Below are positions 1-5,173 of a stretch of DNA of 5,173 nt, one piece after another; positions within the stretch are counted from its first letter, which is position 1; the number at the start of each line of letters is the position of its first letter. The notes under the pieces were generated by a model. That model was not told the origin of the DNA. It was given only the letters and a program-made list of their open reading frames with translations, and searched no databases. Source of the DNA: DATJWY01 sp035500775 (GTDB lineage: Bacteria > Pseudomonadota > Alphaproteobacteria > Acetobacterales > Acetobacteraceae). The stretch covers positions 1 through 5,173 of the forward strand of contig DATJWY010000268.1 in the NCBI GenBank assembly GCA_035500775.1. Direction: 5' to 3'. Position numbers and translations under genes: made by a program.

Positions 1-9
1 TCCACTACT

Positions 10-37
10 CGCACCCGCCAGTGCCAACGCGGGTGCG
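10..37. repeat. Perfect 9-bp stem-loop in left flank
   Basis: CGCACCCGC at 10-18 is the exact reverse complement of GCGGGTGCG at 29-37, with a 10-base loop. No run of T follows on either strand, so it does not look like a classic intrinsic terminator. Chance is a real possibility in such GC-rich DNA. The rest of bases 1-210 shows no gene I can support. Frame 1 has no stop from base 1 into the small gene that starts at 211, but this is common in DNA of this composition and the translation resembles nothing I know. Confidence 0.3.
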
Positions 38-210
38 TCAGCTCGGCGGGCAGGGATGACCCGGACGCGCACCATGGCGCGCGGTTAGCTGCCGCTTGTC
101 TCGCCCCCGCCCAGAGCCCGGCACACGGCATAACGGGCGGCCTATCGCACACAAAGATGCCCTCGATCGCGACGCTTGCCCGCCGTGGTCTCCGTCCCCA
201 TGGTCTAGTG

Positions 211-456
211 ATGTTCGTCGTCACCGAAGCGGACGCCGCCGCCATCCGCACCGCCTTCGCCCAGGACGGCGAGTTCTCGGCCGCCCTCGAATTGCGTCGG
301 CGATTCCCTGGGCTCGACAATGCGCAGGCGCGGAAACACGTCCGGACCATCGCCGGCTGGAAGGCGCTGCCCGCCGCGCCGTGCACGGTGACGCGGCTGC
401 GGCCCGCCGGCGACGCGGGCGTGGACAGGAAACCGGGCAACGCGCAGCCTCGCTGA
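211..456 (+). CDS. Small conserved-looking hypothetical protein, 81 aa
   Basis: This 81-residue frame begins MFVVTEADAAAIR and contains the stretch AALELRRRFPGLDNAQAR followed by RTIAGWKALP. It has no signal peptide or membrane segment. It resembles short uncharacterised proteins that I recall from Acetobacteraceae and related alphaproteobacteria (a VTEAEAAAIR...LRRxFPG...ARxxxRTIxGWxPLP pattern); this is memory, not a search. No function is known to me. I chose the ATG at 211 because the recalled family starts at MFxVTE; an in-frame ATG at 157 would add 18 residues that look like noise. No clear Shine-Dalgarno precedes 211. The stop lies two bases before the ATG of the next, broken gene, so the two probably formed an operon. 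The C-terminal tail after residue 55 is low in complexity and may be degraded. Confidence 0.55.
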   Translation: MFVVTEADAAAIRTAFAQDGEFSAALELRRRFPGLDNAQARKHVRTIAGWKALPAAPCTVTRLRPAGDAGVDRKPGNAQPR

Positions 457-458
457 CC

Positions 459-676
459 ATGTCGTTCGCCTCGATCAGAGTGAACCGCGCGCCGGTGCTC
501 ACCTTGTGGGCCACGGTGGTGGCCGAGCGGCTCGGGCATCCGCCGGGCCTGGCGCTCACCCTGGGCCCAAGCCCTCGCGGGCGCTGGCGCACGCGCCAAG
601 GGCCGCCGACGGGGCATTTTCGAGGAGAAAGATCGCGAGGCCGAGAAGCGCTGCGCTCCGCTCCTGGCCGGATGGG
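459..676 (+). pseudogene. Frameshifted, IS-truncated start of a conserved hypothetical gene
   Basis: The frame opens MSFASIRVNRAPVLTLW and runs to ...LALTLG (codons 1-36, 459-566). This N-terminus matches a family of uncharacterised bacterial proteins that I recall with the signature RVNRAPVLTLWAxVVAERLG followed by ALTLGxAxAGLNAxAKG...GIF. In frame, the sequence then turns into arginine/proline-rich nonsense. Dropping one C from the CCC at 566-568 gives LTLG-QALAGAGARAKGRRRGIF and then EEKDREAEKR, which restores the recalled family pattern. So there is an apparent +1 insertion, real or a sequencing error. The restored frame runs about 36 more codons and stops matching near 676, where the ISL3 inverted repeat begins; the rest of the gene is missing. 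The flank beyond the other ISL3 end does not visibly continue it. The function of the family is unknown to me. The start lies two bases after the preceding stop. Confidence 0.55.
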
Positions 677-721
677 CTGTGAATCGGCACGCAATCAGGG
701 CTCTTCCGCACTTCCGGTGCA
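677..721 (+). repeat. ISL3 left inverted repeat (45 bp)
   Basis: Bases 677-721 equal the reverse complement of 4997-5041 except for one mismatch (A697 against G). The inner 24 bp (698-721) start GGGCTCTTCCGCAC, which looks like the usual ISL3-family tip. The outer 20 bp (677-696) are also perfectly inverted with the other end. The stop codon of the transposase (739-741) lies 17 bases inside this repeat. Confidence 0.85.
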
Positions 722-738
722 GACTTTGCACTGCGCCA

Positions 739-1985
739 TCATGCGGCGATGAGCCGGGCACGGAGAAGATCGAGGCCCGCACGACCATACATCTGTCGCT
801 TCAGCAGCTTCAGTTTGGTGATCTGCCCCTCGGTCTGCCCGTTCGACCATGGTTCGGTGATCGCGGCTGCGACCGCGTCGCGGTCGGCGGCGATACCGGC
901 GGCAAAAGCCGCGAGCACACTTTCGGCCGCGTCCGTGAGCCAGGTATCGAGTGCCGCCGTCTTCGTGCGCAGCATGTTCTGGAAGCCCTCGACCAGTGCC
1001 GCCGCTACCCGCAGCGCCGGAACCGCTTCCTCCACCACGGCGACCAGTCTCGCGTCGCTAGCCGGAAGTCGGTCCCGTTGGCTGACGAGAAGCCGCGCGA
1101 CGGTCCGCGCCGACGGCGGCTTGCACGGCAAGGCGCCTGGTGTGCTGTCAGCCCGCCGGCGGCGCGTCGCCCATTCGCTGACCACACGCAGCGCACCGGT
1201 GAAGCCGGCGGCTCTGAGGCGGCGCCAGAGTTCGGCGCCGTTGCGGCAGCCGTTCTCCCATTCCGCGTCCAGCCGTGGCAGGAACGCATCCAGCGTGCTC
1301 GCCCTGACGCGGAAGACGTCCATTCTGCCGCCGCGGACGACGGTACGCACGACCTTGCGGCTGTGCCCGGTGCGGCGGACGATTTCCTTGATCGGCACGC
1401 CGCTCGCGGCGAGACGGCGAATAACCGCGTCAGCGGCGGCGCGGCGCAGGAATCCTTCATGCTGGCGCCGCTCGGCACAGGTCAGCAATGCGGGGTCGAG
1501 GGATGCCGCCCCGAGCGCGTCGCGGATCCGCCGCATCGAGCGCTGCACGGCGTCAAGCAAGGCGGCACTGACGTTTTCCATCAGGTGCCAGCGGTCGGCC
1601 ACCTGCATCGCGTCGGGGCAAGCCGCGGTGGTGGCCTGGGCGTAGGCACCGGCGCGGTCGCGCGCGATCACGGTGATGCCGGGGCGCGCCGCCAGCCACG
1701 CTCGCACGGCTTCAACCGTGCGATCCGGCAGGAGGTCGACAACGCGTCGCCGTTCCAGATCGCAGATGATGGAACCGTAGCGGTGCCCGCGCCGCCAGGC
1801 CCAGTCGTCGATGCCGATCACCCGTGGTGGCGGGATTGGCGCGAGCGCGACCGTGCGGATCAGGCGCAGCAAGGTGTCGCCGCTGACCGGCATGGCAAGC
1901 CGAGCCGCCAGACGCGCGCCGGCCTCGCCGCCCAGCGACAGTCCGATCTGGCGCTGGCTGTCCGCGAGCCGGATGGTTCGCCGCG
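739..1985 (-). pseudogene. ISL3-family transposase, C-terminal part with DDE domain (split by IS21)
   Basis: This is the C-terminal 80% (about 414 residues) of an ISL3 transposase, the enzyme that cuts and joins the ends of the element. In the reconstructed 512-residue protein it covers residue 98 onward. IDDWAWRRGH gives acidic residues 157/158, ARDRAGAY gives D207, VADRWHLMEN gives D228, and SNGQTEGQI gives E483. Together these form the typical ISL3 DDE core with the closing KLKLLKRQMYG motif. Between D228 and E483 sits a helix-turn-helix-like insert (about 284-314, IKEIVRRTGHSRKVVR), seen in many proteobacterial members. The frame has no internal stop and ends 17 bases before the left inverted repeat. 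Reading backward past 1985, the frame stays open into the IS21 end as far as an ATG at 2116-2118, giving a hybrid 459-codon frame. The fragment lacks the zinc-finger DNA-binding domain. Confidence 0.9.
1979..1985. repeat. Target site duplication, left copy (CGCCGCG)
   Basis: The seven bases CGCCGCG directly before the IS21 left tip are repeated exactly at 4631-4637, directly after the right tip. IS21 elements typically duplicate 4-8 bp. Deleting 1986-4637 joins the two transposase halves in frame (…V-K-A-R-R-T-I-R-L…), which confirms both the duplication and the element boundaries. Confidence 0.95.
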
Positions 1986-1991
1986 TGCGAA

Positions 1992-2102
1992 TTCCGGGGT
2001 CATGTCGCCCGGGATTCCGGCGAATTCTCGCCCAGTGTTCCGGGATGAAGTCGCCCGGGATTCCGATTTGAAGTCGCCCACCGTTCCGATCTGAAGTCGC
2101 CC
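1992..2102 (+). repeat. IS21 left-end array: five 23-bp terminal repeats
   Basis: TTCCG-N8-TCGCCC (19 bp) recurs at 1992, 2015, 2038, 2061 and 2084, a strict 23-bp period. In the second unit the middle is GCGAATTC and the core still ends TCGCCC. The three inner units share GAAGTCGCCC, apart from the outer two. IS21-family ends carry multiple repeats that IstA binds to form the transpososome, so these are likely IstA sites. The array lies directly upstream of the istA leader, so IstA binding here could also repress its own promoter (inference). Confidence 0.9.
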
Positions 2103-2126
2103 GCTTCGGGTGGCTCATGACCGAGC

Positions 2127-2137
2127 TGAGCCTCTGC
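2127..2137 (+). repeat. Subterminal 11-bp inverted repeat, left copy
   Basis: TGAGCCTCTGC at 2127-2137 is the exact reverse complement of GCAGAGGCTCA at 4523-4533. Both copies lie just inside the terminal repeat arrays (24 bases inside on the left, 4 bases on the right). Their role is unknown; they may be a remnant of a further end-binding unit or a site for another factor. An overlapping short palindrome, GGCTCA at 2112-2117 with TGAGCC at 2127-2132, could also form a weak hairpin. Confidence 0.6.
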
Positions 2138-2152
2138 TGGTTTGTCTAGGAT

Positions 2153-2171
2153 CTGCTCCTTTTGGGAGCAG
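2153..2171 (+). promoter_or_regulatory. Hairpin covering the istA ribosome binding site
   Basis: CTGCTCC (2153-2159) pairs perfectly with GGAGCAG (2165-2171) around a five-base TTTTG loop. The right arm contains the GGGAG Shine-Dalgarno (2164-2168), six bases before the istA ATG at 2175. In a transcript that includes both arms, the ribosome site would be buried. A weak -10-like TAGGAT sits at 2147-2152. A transcript starting about seven bases later would lack most of the left arm and stay translatable. The pairing is seen directly; the regulatory role is inference. Confidence 0.5.
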
Positions 2172-2174
2172 GCG

Positions 2175-3722
2175 ATGCCAGCGGAGAGGACGACGATGCG
2201 CCAGGTGCGCGAGATTGTGCGGCTACGTCAGGCGGGGGTATCGACCCGGCAGATCGGCATCCGGGTGGGGGTGGCAGCCTCGACGGTGCGGTTGACGCTG
2301 CGGCGTGTAGCGGCCTGTGGGCTGTCGGACGGGCTTCCGGCGGAGCAGACGGATGCCGCGCTGGAGAAGGTTCTGTTCTCCGGGGCGGGCAAGAAGCCGG
2401 GGCATCGGCGCCATCCCGATCCGGATTGGGCCGCGATCCATCGCGAACTCAAGCGCAAGCATGTCACGCTGACTGTCGTCTGGGACGAGTACATCGCCCG
2501 TTATCCGGACGGTTACCGGTATTCGAGGTTTTGTGAGCTCTACCGTGGCTGGGAGGCCAGGCTATCGGTGACGATGCGCCAGTCGCATCAGGCCGGTGAG
2601 AAGCTGTTCGTCGATTATGCCGGTGACGTCGTGCCCGTCGTCGTTGATCGGCTGACGGGCCGAACGCGGAATGCCCAGATCTTCGTCGCGGTGCTCGGGG
2701 CCTCGAATTTCCTCTATGCCGAGGCGAGCTGGACCCAGGGGCTTGGGGACTGGATCGAGTCCCACAACCGGGCTCTGGCCGCCATCGGCGGCGTGCCCGC
2801 GCTGCTCGTGCCGGACAACACCAAGGTCGCGGTGATCAAGGCCTGTCTCTACGACCCGGTGATCAACAAGACCTATGCGGAGATGGCGGCGCATTATGGC
2901 GCCGCCGTTCTCCCGGCCCGGCCATACAAGCCCCGGGACAAGGCCAAAGTTGAAGTCGGCGTGCTCATCGCTGAGCGTTGGCTGCTCGGGCGCCTGCGGC
3001 ATACGACCTTCTACAGCCTGACCGAGCTGAACGAGGCGATCGCCGAATTCTGTCGGCGGCTGAATGACGAGCGAATCATCCGGCGCCTGGGCCAGACCCG
3101 CCGTCAGTTGCTCGAGACCCTGGACCGTCCGGCGCTGAAGGCCTTGCCAGCGGAGCCCTACGCCATGGCGGAGTGGCGCGTCAGGCGGGTCGGCATCGAT
3201 TACCACGTCGAGGTCGAGAACCACTTCTACAGCGTCCCCTACCGCTTTGCCCGCGCCGAGGTCGAGGTTCGCTTCACCGTCCGCACGGTCGAGGTGTTCG
3301 CGCGCGGCGAGCGTATCGCCGTCCACCGGCGCGGCAGCGGCGACGGCCGCCATACGACGCTACCGGAGCATATGCCGTCCAGCCACCGCCGCTACGCGGA
3401 TTGGACCATCGAGCGCATCGCCCGCGAGGCGGCTGAGATCGGCCCCTCGGTCAGCGCACTCTGCGCCCTGATCCTGGAGCGGCGGCCGCACCCCGAGCAG
3501 GGCTTCCGCGCCTGCCTCGGCATCCTTCGGCTCGCACGCTCCATCAGTGCCGGTCGCCTGGATGCCGCGGCCGCACGCGCCATCGAGATCGGCGCGCTGA
3601 CCTACGGCTCCGTCAAATCCATCCTCGACCACAAGCTCGACGGCCACGCGCCGGATCAGTCCAAGCCAGAGCCCGCGCCGATCCGGCACCAGAACATTCG
3701 CGGCGGCGGCTACTTCCATTGA
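2175..3722 (+). CDS. istA: IstA, IS21-family DDE transposase
   Basis: This 515-residue protein catalyses strand cutting and joining at the IS21 ends. An N-terminal helix-turn-helix (about residues 21-45, VSTRQIGIRVGVAASTVR) is followed by an integrase-type catalytic core. The triad is D147 (KLFVDYAGD), D214 (LLVPDNTK) and E260 (KAKVEVGV), with the usual PYKPRDKAKVE context. A small C-terminal beta-barrel-like region follows (about 343-358, YHVEVENHFYSVPYRF), as in Mu-like transposases. The length is normal for IstA. I chose ATG 2175 because GGGAG lies six bases before it; a TTG at 2142 would add 11 unlikely residues, and an ATG at 2196 lacks such a site. The TGA at 3720-3722 is followed 17 bases later by istB, so the two genes are almost certainly co-transcribed. 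IstA needs IstB to choose and engage target DNA. No stop, frameshift or missing catalytic residue is seen. Confidence 0.95.
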   Translation: MPAERTTMRQVREIVRLRQAGVSTRQIGIRVGVAASTVRLTLRRVAACGLSDGLPAEQTDAALEKVLFSGAGKKPGHRRHPDPDWAAIHRELKRKHVTLTVVWDEYIARYPDGYRYSRFCELYRGWEARLSVTMRQSHQAGEKLFVDYAGDVVPVVVDRLTGRTRNAQIFVAVLGASNFLYAEASWTQGLGDWIESHNRALAAIGGVPALLVPDNTKVAVIKACLYDPVINKTYAEMAAHYGAAVLPARPYKPRDKAKVEVGVLIAERWLLGRLRHTTFYSLTELNEAIAEFCRRLNDERIIRRLGQTRRQLLETLDRPALKALPAEPYAMAEWRVRRVGIDYHVEVENHFYSVPYRFARAEVEVRFTVRTVEVFARGERIAVHRRGSGDGRHTTLPEHMPSSHRRYADWTIERIAREAAEIGPSVSALCALILERRPHPEQGFRACLGILRLARSISAGRLDAAAARAIEIGALTYGSVKSILDHKLDGHAPDQSKPEPAPIRHQNIRGGGYFH

Positions 3723-3726
3723 ACCA

Positions 3727-3733
3727 AAGGAAA
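3727..3733 (+). promoter_or_regulatory. istB ribosome binding site
   Basis: AAGGAAA lies in the 17-base gap between the istA stop and the istB ATG, at suitable spacing (about eight bases). It decides the istB start at 3740. The alternative TTG at 3719, which overlaps the istA stop as TTGA, has no such site because its upstream region is istA coding sequence (GGCGGCTACTTCCA). Confidence 0.65.
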
Positions 3734-3739
3734 TCCCTC

Positions 3740-4486
3740 ATGCTCACCCATCCGACCCATGATCAGCTTACCCAACTCGGACTGCTCGGGATGGCGCGCG
3801 CCTTCGCCGAGCTTCAGGCCGACGCCGACCTGGGCACGCTCACCCATGCCGAGTGGCTGGCCCTGCTTCTCGAGCGCGAGATCAGTCATCGCCACGACAA
3901 GCGTCTTGCCGCCCGCCTCCGCTACGCCAGGCTGCGTCATCATGCCGCTGTCGAGGACGTCGATTATCGCGCCGTGCGCGGCCTCGATCGGGCCCTGTTC
4001 CAGAAACTTTCCGCAGGCGCGTGGATCGATGCCCATGAGAACGTGATTCTGTGCGGCCCGACCGGGGTCGGGAAGAGTTGGTTGGCGTCAGCCCTAGGGC
4101 ATCGCGCCTGCCGCGACAATCGGTCCGTGTTGTATCAGCGCGTGCCCAAGCTGTTGCCCGAACTGGCCCTGGCGCGTGCCGATGGCCGCCACCGCCGATT
4201 ACTCCGCAGCCTGACCTCGCCCCAAGTGCTGATCCTCGATGATTGGGGGCTCGCGCCGCTCGATGCCGCCGCACGCCACGATGTGCTGGAGATCCTGGAA
4301 GACCGATACGGCCGCCGCTCGACCATCGTCACCAGCCAGGTCCCGGTGGACCACTGGCACCAGCTCATCGGGGATCCAACCTATGCCGACGCCATCCTGG
4401 ACCGCCTCGTCCACAATGCCACCCGCATCGATCTCACCGGCGAGAGTATGCGCAAAAAACGCGCACCGCGCGCGCAGAACGCTTGA
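3740..4486 (+). CDS. istB: IstB, IS21-family AAA+ ATPase helper
   Basis: This 248-residue DnaC-like AAA+ ATPase binds target DNA and recruits and stimulates IstA during IS21 transposition. The N-terminal helical domain (about 1-95) includes LGLLGMARAFAELQ and ALLLEREISHR, typical of IstB. The Walker A motif is GPTGVGKS at 106-113, Walker B is VLILDDWG at 163-170, and a sensor-1-like TSQVP is at 188-192. The family C-terminal pattern ADAILDRLVHNATRIDLTGESMRK follows. The length matches the family (about 245-265). The start at ATG 3740 is supported by AAGGAAA upstream. The gene follows istA by 17 bases; many IS21 elements overlap the two genes instead, so coupling here probably works by short-range reinitiation. 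The frame is intact and ends 51 bases before the right terminal repeats, with no obvious terminator between. Confidence 0.95.
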   Translation: MLTHPTHDQLTQLGLLGMARAFAELQADADLGTLTHAEWLALLLEREISHRHDKRLAARLRYARLRHHAAVEDVDYRAVRGLDRALFQKLSAGAWIDAHENVILCGPTGVGKSWLASALGHRACRDNRSVLYQRVPKLLPELALARADGRHRRLLRSLTSPQVLILDDWGLAPLDAAARHDVLEILEDRYGRRSTIVTSQVPVDHWHQLIGDPTYADAILDRLVHNATRIDLTGESMRKKRAPRAQNA

Positions 4487-4522
4487 CCTCGACGGGCGGG
4501 AAGAGCACCGAAATCAATGAGC

Positions 4523-4533
4523 GCAGAGGCTCA
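4523..4533 (-). repeat. Subterminal 11-bp inverted repeat, right copy
   Basis: GCAGAGGCTCA is the exact inverse of 2127-2137 and lies four bases inside the right terminal repeat array. The two copies sit at unequal distances from their tips. Confidence 0.6.
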
Positions 4534-4537
4534 GGGT

Positions 4538-4624
4538 GGGCGACAATTTGTCGGAATCCTGGGCGACATCACATCGGAACGGTGGGCGACATCGTTCCGG
4601 AATCACTGGGCGACTTCGTCGGAA
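4538..4624 (-). repeat. IS21 right-end array: four terminal repeats
   Basis: The complement of the left-end unit, starting GGGCGA, recurs at 4538, 4561, 4584 and 4608, with the matching CGGAA at 4552, 4575, 4598 and 4620. Read inward, three units are TTCCG-N8-TCGCCC. The outermost has only six middle bases, so it is two bases shorter than the others. These are the likely IstA binding sites of the right end. Confidence 0.9.
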
Positions 4625-4929
4625 TACGCACGCCGCGCCTTCACGGCCGCGATGTCGGGCAGGCGCTCGGCAAAGATCCGGCGGCGACAGCCGGCCGTGT
4701 CACAGCGGAATCGCCGAACGCGCACCTGAAGGCGAGCGACACGTCCCTGAAGCGGCAAATCGGCCAGGGTGCGGAGATAGTGGCTGTGTCGCCGCATCGA
4801 TCGCCTGCCGCAATCGGGGCAAGGTGCGGATCTCGGCTTCAGGTCGGCCACGATGGTGATGCCGTCGGGGGTCAACAAGACCTGACGGATGGACAGCCCC
4901 GGGAGGAGCTGCGGGAGGGAAGAGGACAA
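4603..4929 (-). pseudogene. ISL3-family transposase, N-terminal zinc-finger part (split by IS21)
   Basis: This is the N-terminal 100 residues of the interrupted ISL3 transposase. CPDC (C37, C40) and CDTAGC (C76, C81) form the family's four-cysteine zinc-binding DNA-recognition domain, with the typical RTLADLP, VRRFRC and RIFAERLP motifs between and after. The frame crosses the IS21 junction at 4630/4631, picks up eight foreign residues from the IS21 end, and stops at 4603-4605. I chose the TTG at 4927-4929 (SSSLPQLLPGLS...) because the recalled family begins shortly before such an LLPGL stretch. A GGAG lies 14 bases upstream, which is farther than ideal. An in-frame ATG at 4984-4986 would add 19 residues and is possible. 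This fragment could still bind ISL3 ends but has no catalytic core. Confidence 0.88.
4631..4637. repeat. Target site duplication, right copy (CGCCGCG)
   Basis: This exact copy of 1979-1985 directly follows the IS21 right tip (…ACGCA). It marks where the ISL3 transposase coding sequence resumes. Confidence 0.95.
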
Positions 4930-4996
4930 TGTAGGCGCCGGAACTCCAAAGAGACCCGCCCTATATGGGAACTCCCCCAGAAGCATCCGACCCGGT

Positions 4997-5041
4997 TGCA
5001 CCGGAAGTGCGGAAGAGCCCCGATTGCGTGCCGATTCACAG
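4997..5041 (-). repeat. ISL3 right inverted repeat (45 bp)
   Basis: This is the inverse of 677-721 with one mismatch (C5021 opposite A697). The inner 24 bp (4997-5020) are perfect and end in the tip-like GGAAGAGCCC. The outer 20 bp (5022-5041) are also perfect. The transposase start region lies 67 bases inside, or 10 bases if ATG 4986 is used. Confidence 0.85.
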
Positions 5042-5173
5042 GCATGGAGCAACGGGTCGGAGCGGCCTGACGAGCAGCAGTGCCAGAAATTCGTACATCG
5101 TGTCAGCACGTAGCCTGCCTGAAACGTTTACCGTGCACGCAACAACAGTTCGAATTCGTTTCCTGATGCCGGG
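5042..5173. other. Right flank, no recognisable gene
   Basis: These 132 bases beyond the ISL3 end contain no gene I recognise. A short minus-strand frame starts at ATG 5096-5098 (MYEFLALLLVRPLRPVAPCL) and ends at a TGA inside the ISL3 inverted repeat (5036-5038). It could be the start of a gene cut by the insertion, but 20 residues are too few to judge. The sequence does not visibly continue the broken gene at 459-676. An 8-bp palindrome, CGAATTCG, sits near 5150 with no evident role. Confidence 0.4.

Larger units (their letters stand above)
1986..4630 (+). mobile_element. Complete IS21-family insertion sequence (2645 bp)
   Basis: The left tip TGCGAATTCC and the right tip, read inward on the minus strand as TGCGTATTCC, are inverted repeats ending in the TG...CA typical of IS21. 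The element carries istA and istB in order on the plus strand, multiple terminal repeats at both ends, and an exact 7-bp target duplication. Its length is normal for the family (about 2-2.6 kb). Everything needed for cut-and-paste movement appears intact: the DDE triad in IstA, the Walker motifs in IstB, and both ends. The exact duplication and near-clean junctions suggest a recent insertion. I cannot assign a named element; an ISfinder comparison would settle identity. Confidence 0.95.
698..5020 (-). mobile_element. ISL3-family insertion sequence, interrupted by an IS21 element
   Basis: The element is defined by inverted ends (GGGCTCTTCCGCAC at 698 and its complement ending at 5020) and by a single transposase gene on the minus strand between them. 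If the 45-bp inverted repeat is wholly part of the element, the limits become 677-5041. Without the IS21 insertion and one 7-bp duplication it would be 1671 bp (or 1713 bp), a normal size for the family. ISL3 elements usually make 8-bp target duplications. None is visible at either choice of ends, which suggests recombination between copies, a deletion at one side, or ends placed differently. The element is non-autonomous here because its transposase is split, although both ends persist. Confidence 0.85.

Noticed and set aside
10..37. Intrinsic terminator
   Set aside because: The stem is perfect but no T run follows on either strand.
221..694. Minus-strand open frame of 157 codons over the two small left-flank genes
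   Set aside because: The translation is low-complexity arginine/proline-rich and runs into the ISL3 inverted repeat; the plus-strand frames carry family-like sequence instead.
679..2094. Long plus-strand open frame of 471 codons overlapping the ISL3 transposase
   Set aside because: It is antisense to a clear DDE transposase with conserved motifs; its arginine- and histidine-rich translation has no recognisable domain and runs across the IS21 junction, as expected of a shadow frame in GC-rich DNA.
1992..2102. Possible CRISPR-like or satellite array (regular 23-bp period)
   Set aside because: The units are contiguous terminal repeats of an IS21 element, mirrored at the other end, with no unique spacers and no cas genes.
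2562..3353. Minus-strand open frame of 263 codons inside istA
   Set aside because: It is fully antisense to istA, has no recognisable motif, and its openness follows from the codon bias of istA.
4600..4630. Junction promoter that might form when IS21 ends abut in a tandem dimer
   Set aside because: IS21 is known to form such a promoter, but I could not see a convincing -35 in the right end paired with a -10 in the left end here.
4243..5070. Plus-strand open frame of 275 codons from inside istB through the right IS ends
   Set aside because: It overlaps istB out of frame, crosses the IS21 tip, the ISL3 transposase fragment and the ISL3 inverted repeat, and shows no domain.

Overview
The window is a GC-rich, accessory-type bacterial segment made up almost entirely of nested insertion sequences. 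Codon use and the two small flanking reading frames suggest an alphaproteobacterium, possibly Acetobacteraceae. That placement rests on recalled family resemblance, not on a marker gene.

Layout. Bases 1-676 hold a short intact reading frame (211-456), then the start of a second gene (459-676). The second gene carries an apparent one-base frameshift and is cut off at its 3' side by an insertion sequence. From about 677/698 to 5020/5041 lies an ISL3-family element, recognised by near-perfect inverted ends and by a transposase on the minus strand. This transposase is split in two. Its C-terminal part with the DDE residues is at 739-1985, and its N-terminal zinc-finger part is at 4631-4929.

The split is caused by a complete IS21-family element (1986-4630, 2645 bp) inserted in the opposite orientation, flanked by an exact 7-bp target duplication (CGCCGCG). 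It carries istA (2175-3722, DDE transposase) and istB (3740-4486, AAA+ helper ATPase). Its ends hold arrays of about 23-bp repeats, five on the left and four on the right, as expected for IstA binding. Removing the IS21 element and one duplication copy restores a continuous ISL3 transposase frame of about 512 codons, so the order of events is clear: host gene first, then ISL3, then IS21.

The IS21 element looks intact and potentially active: both genes are open, the catalytic and Walker motifs are present, and the tips match. The ISL3 element cannot make its own full transposase but keeps both ends, so it could only move with transposase supplied in trans. Bases 5042-5173 are the other flank, where I recognise no gene. 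I found no RNA gene, CRISPR array or clearly novel system. The most interesting small-scale signals are a hairpin covering the istA ribosome binding site, the unusually long ISL3 inverted repeats without a target duplication, and an in-frame fusion of the IS21 end to the ISL3 DDE domain.
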